Below the pieces are notes generated by a model. The model was not told the origin of the DNA and did no database searches. It saw only the letters and a program-made list of their open reading frames with translations. A stretch of 16,800 nt of DNA from an uncultured Collinsella sp. (GTDB taxonomy: Bacteria > Actinomycetota > Coriobacteriia > Coriobacteriales > Coriobacteriaceae). Position 1 is the stretch's first letter. Every line of letters starts with the position of its first letter. The translations under genes and the position numbers were made by a program. Of this stretch, positions 13,807-16,800 are shown one piece after another. The DNA is taken from positions 1 to 16,800 of the forward strand of contig USQQ01000026.1 of assembly GCA_900556875.1 (NCBI GenBank), given 5' to 3'.

Positions 13807-13897
13807 TGGCGGAGAGCTGGGGATTCGAACCCCAGATGCCCTTTTGGGGCATACTCGCTTAGCAGGCGAGCACCTTCGGCCTCTCGGTCAGCTCTCC
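13807..13897 (-). tRNA. tRNA-Ser (anticodon GCT)
   Basis: The minus strand encodes a complete 91-nt class II tRNA. The acceptor GGAGAGC pairs with GCTCTCC, followed by discriminator G and an encoded CCA. The anticodon stem CTCGC/GCGAG encloses CTGCTAA, giving anticodon GCT, which reads AGC/AGT. The long variable arm TATGCCCCAAAAGGGCATC is typical of serine tRNAs, and the T-arm is CTGGGGTTCGAATCCCCAG. It has its own promoter and terminator and is preceded by the 813-residue protein gene on the same strand. Confidence 0.97.
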
Positions 13898-13911
13898 GTA
13901 ACAGCCGTTCT

Positions 13912-13940
13912 ATAGTAACCAAACAGCCAAGGATGAGCAA
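13912..13940 (-). promoter_or_regulatory. tRNA-Ser promoter
   Basis: On the minus strand TTGCTC (13935-13940) and TACTAT (13912-13917) are separated by exactly 17 bp, placing the start site a few bases before the mature 5' end at 13897. Confidence 0.6.
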
Positions 13941-13989
13941 GAGGAAATTTTCTAATTGCCTAGCAGCCTTTCCTTCTTGAAAGCATCGC

Positions 13990-16431
13990 CTACCCCAGCG
14001 AGCGGTTGAGGGAGCCGAGCTCGTCGTTGCCCATGGTGCGCCACATTTGGAAGATACAACCGCGCGCCAGGAAAAAGAAACCGTTGTCGACCAGTTGCAC
14101 AGCGGCATCTGCCAGCTGATTCGTCACGGCGGACACTGGCGGCAGCTCTAGTCCAGCCTTGTGGATGGTCTCGACCGCTTCCTCGAACGTCGGAGGCTCG
14201 CTGACGCCCATCTCGTTCATAAGGCCCTGCATTTCTTCCAGCGCGCTGCTGCCCGACTCCTCGCCGCGCGGCACCAGACGGTAACAAGCCAGCGCCAGGT
14301 CGAGCTGATCGCAATTCCAATAGGCAAACGCCAAGCGATAGAACAGGTAGCCGATTGCAGAACGATCGCTGGCAATACGTAGGCCGTGGCGCGCCACCTC
14401 GATAATCTCGTCAAAGCGCTCCAGACGCGCAAGCACGTTGATGAGCGCAAAGTGCGACTGCATGGACGAGCGCGCCAGATCGTAAAGATGGCGCACCTCG
14501 GGCAGTGCTCGTTCAAAGTCCTCTTGCTCGGCGTAAAAGCTGCAGATCTCGTGCTGGGCAAAGTACAGCGCATCGGGCGCACGAAGGATTCGCACAGAGC
14601 GGTCTTCTTCCAACACCGGTAGCACCATGCGCACCAGCTGGTTATCGCAAAACTGCGTTTGAACCGGATCTGTCGCCAAAAGCTCGGCGACGGCGCACTT
14701 AGCCTCCAACTCCTCAACAAGACGGGAAAAGCCTTCAAAAGCACCTGTACGGTCGACTTTTGCCTGCTCGCGCAATTCAACAACACGGGCCACGTATGGG
14801 TCGTCGTCCTCTTCCATGACCTCCAGCTCGTCAGCCGTATCGGCAAGCAGCAGATCGCGCAGCGCCGGCGGCAGCATGCGATGGTCATCACGCGGACGAG
14901 CATGAACCTCCGCAGGTTCAATCGTCTCCGGAGCGGTTGACTCATATGCCTCAAGCACACGCTTGCACGGCATATCGTCCATGTCCATGCTCTCAAGATC
15001 CTTGGCGACAGGCACGCAATCGGCCAGATAGGCCGCGCGCCCAAAGAAATACGTTGCGACAACGCACTCGCCCTGCTCACTGTCGGGAGCAGCAATCTGC
15101 ACATAGCAGCGTGTGATGCAGGTGCCCGCGGCAAAACACGCTGCCGCAAGCGTGAGCGCCACGCGCGCATCGTGCTCCGCGGCCCAGATCGCGCGCGTGT
15201 CCTCGTCCAACTCGCGCCAGGCGTCATCTTGAGCGTCGTATTCACGTTGTGGCATAGCATCAACGACAGACTGCCCAAACCGAACGAGCATGATCCCCTC
15301 GGCAACGTTTGCCCGATAGGTATAGTCGAGCCGCGTGACCACGTTAAGTGCCTCGACAATACGCGCGAAGCGGGTACGCACATCCCACTCACCGCCCGGC
15401 TGGCAAGCCACCGTACCCGGTTTGCCCCACGGGTTATCGCTCGAGGCCGTATCGAGCAGTCGGGGAACATCGTTGGTCGTCTTGGCGATATGCCACGCAT
15501 CAAAGAGCGCGCAGCCCTCAAGGCTCGGCGAGGATGCCGCAGGGACCAATCCGGCCCCGATGTGCTCAAGGATGGCGGAGAGACGGTTAAGACGGCACTC
15601 GATGGCAAGCAGCATGTCAATCTCGTCCTGGTCCAGCAGGCTGCGATCAAAATTGAGATAGAAAAGCTTTGAGCGATCGATGCGAGCCAGGCTCATCTCG
15701 GACTTAGCGGCGATGGTGCGCAAGCGGGGCAAGTCAATTTCACTCATAAGGGCGGCGGCATAGCGCTCGATACCGCTCGGATTCTCGGCATGGTCAACGC
15801 GGTAAAGCAGCGTCTCGATAGCATCAGGGAGCGGTGCCGTGTTAAAGCCCAAAAACACCTCGACCGGCTCGGGCAACTTTACGAGCTTGATCTTGTCGAT
15901 AACATTTTGCATACCCTCGTCGAGTCCGCCGGCGTCCGCCGTGCTCGCAATGGCATTTTCGGAGTCAGCGAATATCACGTAGCGCAGGAACATCGATGCC
16001 ATGAACTCGCCGTAAGGAAGGGAGCGGGTCGAATTCCATGTCTCGTGGTCGGACTGCTCGCGCATGGGGCCTTCGGGAGAGCCGACGGTTCGCGCGCACG
16101 CGCGCATCGTGCCGTTGGCTCCCCGAACCACAATCTCACCAATACCGGAGTCCGACTCGTCAAGGACCAGTTCCATGTCGGGATCGTTGGGCAGCGGAGC
16201 CTCGCTGACGGGGCGGTCCACCTTGTACACCTCACCCGAAACGCTTACGTAGCCCAAAAGCGACACATGACTTTTGCCAACAAATTCGACGACATAACAA
16301 GATTCATGCTGATCCTCGCCAAAGAGTTTCCAGACTACGCCATATGAGCGTCCCGCAGGCTGCTCGGGCATCGCCGGAAAGCGCTTCTTGGGATCGAGAA
16401 ACCTGAGCTTGTATGTCGGACGCTCTGCCAC
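13990..16431 (-). CDS. Large TPR-containing protein of unknown function (813 aa)
   Basis: I do not recognise this family. The protein is acidic, with no signal peptide and no clear membrane segment, so it is probably cytosolic. The N-terminal ~110 residues look beta-rich (YKLRFLDPKKRF, SYGVVWKLFGED, CYVVEFVGKSHVSLLGYVSVSGEV). The middle (about 130-520) is mixed alpha/beta with DYTYRANVAEGIMLVRFGQ and a hydrophobic ALTLAAACFAAGTC stretch. An acidic linker near 555-570 (ELEVMEEDDDPYV) follows. The C-terminal third has TPR-like helical pairs at about 621-724 (ICSFYAEQEDFERALPEVRH; LINVLARLERFDEIIEVARH; LFYRLAFAYWNCDQLDLALA). GTG 16431 is chosen because AGGGTG lies 7 bp upstream. It lies between two tRNA arrays and has no operon partner in the window. 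A scaffold role via the TPRs is only an inference. Confidence 0.8.
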   Translation of the reverse strand: MAERPTYKLRFLDPKKRFPAMPEQPAGRSYGVVWKLFGEDQHESCYVVEFVGKSHVSLLGYVSVSGEVYKVDRPVSEAPLPNDPDMELVLDESDSGIGEIVVRGANGTMRACARTVGSPEGPMREQSDHETWNSTRSLPYGEFMASMFLRYVIFADSENAIASTADAGGLDEGMQNVIDKIKLVKLPEPVEVFLGFNTAPLPDAIETLLYRVDHAENPSGIERYAAALMSEIDLPRLRTIAAKSEMSLARIDRSKLFYLNFDRSLLDQDEIDMLLAIECRLNRLSAILEHIGAGLVPAASSPSLEGCALFDAWHIAKTTNDVPRLLDTASSDNPWGKPGTVACQPGGEWDVRTRFARIVEALNVVTRLDYTYRANVAEGIMLVRFGQSVVDAMPQREYDAQDDAWRELDEDTRAIWAAEHDARVALTLAAACFAAGTCITRCYVQIAAPDSEQGECVVATYFFGRAAYLADCVPVAKDLESMDMDDMPCKRVLEAYESTAPETIEPAEVHARPRDDHRMLPPALRDLLLADTADELEVMEEDDDPYVARVVELREQAKVDRTGAFEGFSRLVEELEAKCAVAELLATDPVQTQFCDNQLVRMVLPVLEEDRSVRILRAPDALYFAQHEICSFYAEQEDFERALPEVRHLYDLARSSMQSHFALINVLARLERFDEIIEVARHGLRIASDRSAIGYLFYRLAFAYWNCDQLDLALACYRLVPRGEESGSSALEEMQGLMNEMGVSEPPTFEEAVETIHKAGLELPPVSAVTNQLADAAVQLVDNGFFFLARGCIFQMWRTMGNDELGSLNRSLG

Positions 16432-16468
16432 GAAATATCACCCTGATCGGTCGCTTGAAGAAGGAGTG

Positions 16469-16487
16469 GTCGCGAATAAGTCGCGAC
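16469..16487. promoter_or_regulatory. Inverted repeat upstream of the 813-aa protein gene
   Basis: GTCGCGA-ATAAG-TCGCGAC is a perfect 7-bp inverted repeat 38-56 bp before the GTG start. It could be an operator or a leader hairpin; no T-run follows on the minus strand. Confidence 0.35.
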
Positions 16488-16521
16488 ATCTACTCGGAAT
16501 CTTACACGAGTCGACAGGAAA

Positions 16522-16537
16522 TCGTCCCTTTGGACGA
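16522..16537. other. Short hairpin upstream of the 813-aa protein gene
   Basis: TCGTCC-CTTT-GGACGA forms a perfect 6-bp stem. On the minus strand it is followed by TTTCC, too short a T-run for a confident terminator call. It may back up the tRNA terminator at 16564-16583. Confidence 0.3.
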
Positions 16538-16551
16538 AAGCACTCAAGCTG

Positions 16552-16610
16552 ACGCAAAAGAAAAGCCCCCGTTGCCGGGAGCTTTAATCTCAAATGGTGC
16601 GGCGTATAGG
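16552..16610. repeat. Direct repeat, copy 1 (190-bp period, second tRNA locus)
   Basis: These 59 bp recur at 16742-16800 with one mismatch and a constant 190-bp offset. The unit holds a terminator hairpin and a minus-strand tRNA 3' end (TGGTGCGGCGTATAGG on the plus strand). The second copy reaches the window edge, so the repeat may be longer. Confidence 0.9.
16564..16583 (-). terminator. tRNA-type terminator, copy 1
   Basis: AGCCCCCG-TTGC-CGGGAGCT forms an 8-bp stem with one non-Watson-Crick position. A-rich sequence on its left gives TTTTCTTTT on the minus strand. It is duplicated at 16754-16773. Confidence 0.7.
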
Positions 16611-16614
16611 ATTC
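16595..16614 (-). pseudogene. Truncated tRNA 3' end (second locus)
   Basis: Read on the minus strand this is GAATCCTATACGCCGCACCA: half a T-loop, the T-stem 3' strand, an acceptor 3' strand, discriminator A and CCA. The sequence breaks off in the T-loop and continues as GC-rich hairpins, so the tRNA body is missing. The amino-acid identity cannot be told. Confidence 0.65.
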
Positions 16615-16719
16615 CGCGCATCCGCTGCGCGGATCCGCACCGGCTTCGCCCGCCTGCCGGCGTGCTCGCCCGCGGGCTAAAAACGCTCCGCGTTTTCTTT
16701 ACGCCCGCGCCTCGACCGA
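16611..16719. repeat. GC-rich structured insert at a tRNA T-loop, copy at second locus
   Basis: It opens with a perfect hairpin TCCGCGCA-N5-TGCGCGGA (16613-16633), then a CCGGCTTC block (16640-16647). A nested hairpin follows: outer stem CGCGGGC/GCCCGCG (16671-16677, 16703-16709), inner stem AAAACGC/GCGTTTT (16680-16686, 16690-16696). Compared with 13635-13734 the stems differ at one base pair each, both by compensatory change, and the internal-loop sequences are nearly the same. It ends at a T-arm-like sequence. Confidence 0.7.
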
Positions 16720-16737
16720 GGTTCGAATCCATGCGGT
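16720..16737 (+). pseudogene. tRNA T-arm-like remnant (plus strand, second locus)
   Basis: GGTTCGAATCC followed by ATGCGGT resembles a T-arm and a decayed acceptor end. It matches, with a deletion and substitutions, the reverse complement of the facing tRNA end. No other tRNA parts precede it. Confidence 0.45.
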
Positions 16738-16753
16738 GTTTACGTAAAAGAAA

Positions 16754-16773
16754 AGCCCCCGTTGCCGGGAGCT
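16754..16773 (-). terminator. tRNA-type terminator, copy 2
   Basis: Same hairpin as at 16564-16583 (AGCCCCCG / CGGGAGCT, loop TTGC), lying 12 bp beyond the CCA end of the tRNA that starts outside the window. Confidence 0.7.
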
Positions 16774-16784
16774 TTAATCTCAAA

Positions 16785-16800
16785 TGGTGCGGCGTATAGG
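16785..16800 (-). tRNA. 3' end of a tRNA running off the right edge (identity unknown)
   Basis: On the minus strand the last bases read CCTATACGCCGCACCA: T-stem strand, acceptor strand, discriminator A and encoded CCA, followed by a terminator. The tRNA should start with about GCGGCGT. Whether it is intact, and its anticodon, cannot be seen. Confidence 0.5.

Larger units (their letters stand above)
13735..13824. repeat. Direct repeat unit, copy B (190-bp period)
   Basis: It matches copy A (13545-13634) with an exact 190-bp offset. It starts with a plus-strand T-arm (GGGTTCGAATCCCCAG) and includes the working tRNA-Ser terminator. It ends inside the intact tRNA-Ser, where sequence continues correctly through the T-loop instead of breaking off. 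Confidence 0.85.
16742..16800. repeat. Direct repeat, copy 2 (190-bp period, cut by window edge)
   Basis: It is identical to 16552-16610 apart from one C/T difference near its left end. By analogy with the tRNA-Ser locus, the copy farther right should be the one attached to the intact tRNA. Confidence 0.9.

Noticed and set aside
13545..13824. CRISPR-like or integrated phage attachment sites with cargo
   Set aside because: Only two units per locus, the repeats are tRNA ends with terminators, and no integrase or cargo gene lies between them.
13592..13915. Small open frames across the tRNA-Ser array (both strands)
   Set aside because: They read through an intact tRNA, terminators and repeats; no coding signal.
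14217..15650. A 477-codon minus-strand frame inside the 813-aa protein gene
   Set aside because: It is in another frame of a longer, better-composed gene and is rich in Arg, Cys, Ser and Trp, as expected of a shifted frame.

Overview
The window looks like a chromosomal segment of a Coriobacteriia member, most likely Collinsella or a close relative. This is inferred from the GC-rich coding bias, the Gram-positive type envelope genes (YhgE/Pip, a CpsB/C/D phosphoregulatory cassette, VanR/VanS-like and PhoB/PhoR-like pairs, an S11 D,D-carboxypeptidase) and the style of the intergenic repeats. No database search was possible. Nearly all genes are on the minus strand; only the carboxypeptidase is clearly on the plus strand.

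Layout: 1-1246 is the N-terminal part of a YhgE/Pip-type membrane protein that runs off the left edge. 1383-1761 is a repeat-rich gap with GAACGTCCCC-type repeats and a ~101 bp near-perfect palindrome. 1762-3786 is htpG (Hsp90), whose leader holds a GNRA-loop hairpin followed by a T-run. 3988-6591 is a likely operon read leftward: cpsC (Wzz-like), cpsD (BY-kinase), cpsB (PHP tyrosine phosphatase) and a GNAT acetyltransferase. 6787-9884 reads leftward pstB, phoB-like regulator, phoR-like kinase, closed by an intrinsic terminator at 6733-6761. 9988-11947 is a VanR/VanS-like pair, divergent from a secreted D-Ala-D-Ala carboxypeptidase at 12145-13485. 13545-13897 holds tRNA-Ser(GCT) with a 190-bp-period array of partial tRNA 3' ends, terminators and a GC-rich structured insert. 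13990-16431 encodes an 813-residue TPR-containing protein of unknown function. 16552-16800 holds a second tRNA-end array with the same architecture and the same 190 bp period, cut by the right edge.

Functionally the middle of the window is a cell-envelope and phosphate signalling region: two OmpR-family two-component systems, the phosphate-importer ATPase, a tyrosine-kinase/phosphatase module for exopolysaccharide chain control, and a peptidoglycan-trimming enzyme next to a VanRS-like sensor. There are no vanHAX genes, no glycosyltransferases and no pstSCA in the window, so the regulators and ATPase sit apart from their usual partners.

The most unusual signal is non-coding. Two different tRNA loci (13.5-13.9 kb and 16.55-16.8 kb) each carry a ~100 bp GC-rich insert starting inside a truncated tRNA T-loop and ending in a T-arm-like sequence. 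The two inserts share a two-stem hairpin in which two base pairs differ by compensatory changes, suggesting a conserved structured, possibly mobile, tRNA-3'-end-associated element.
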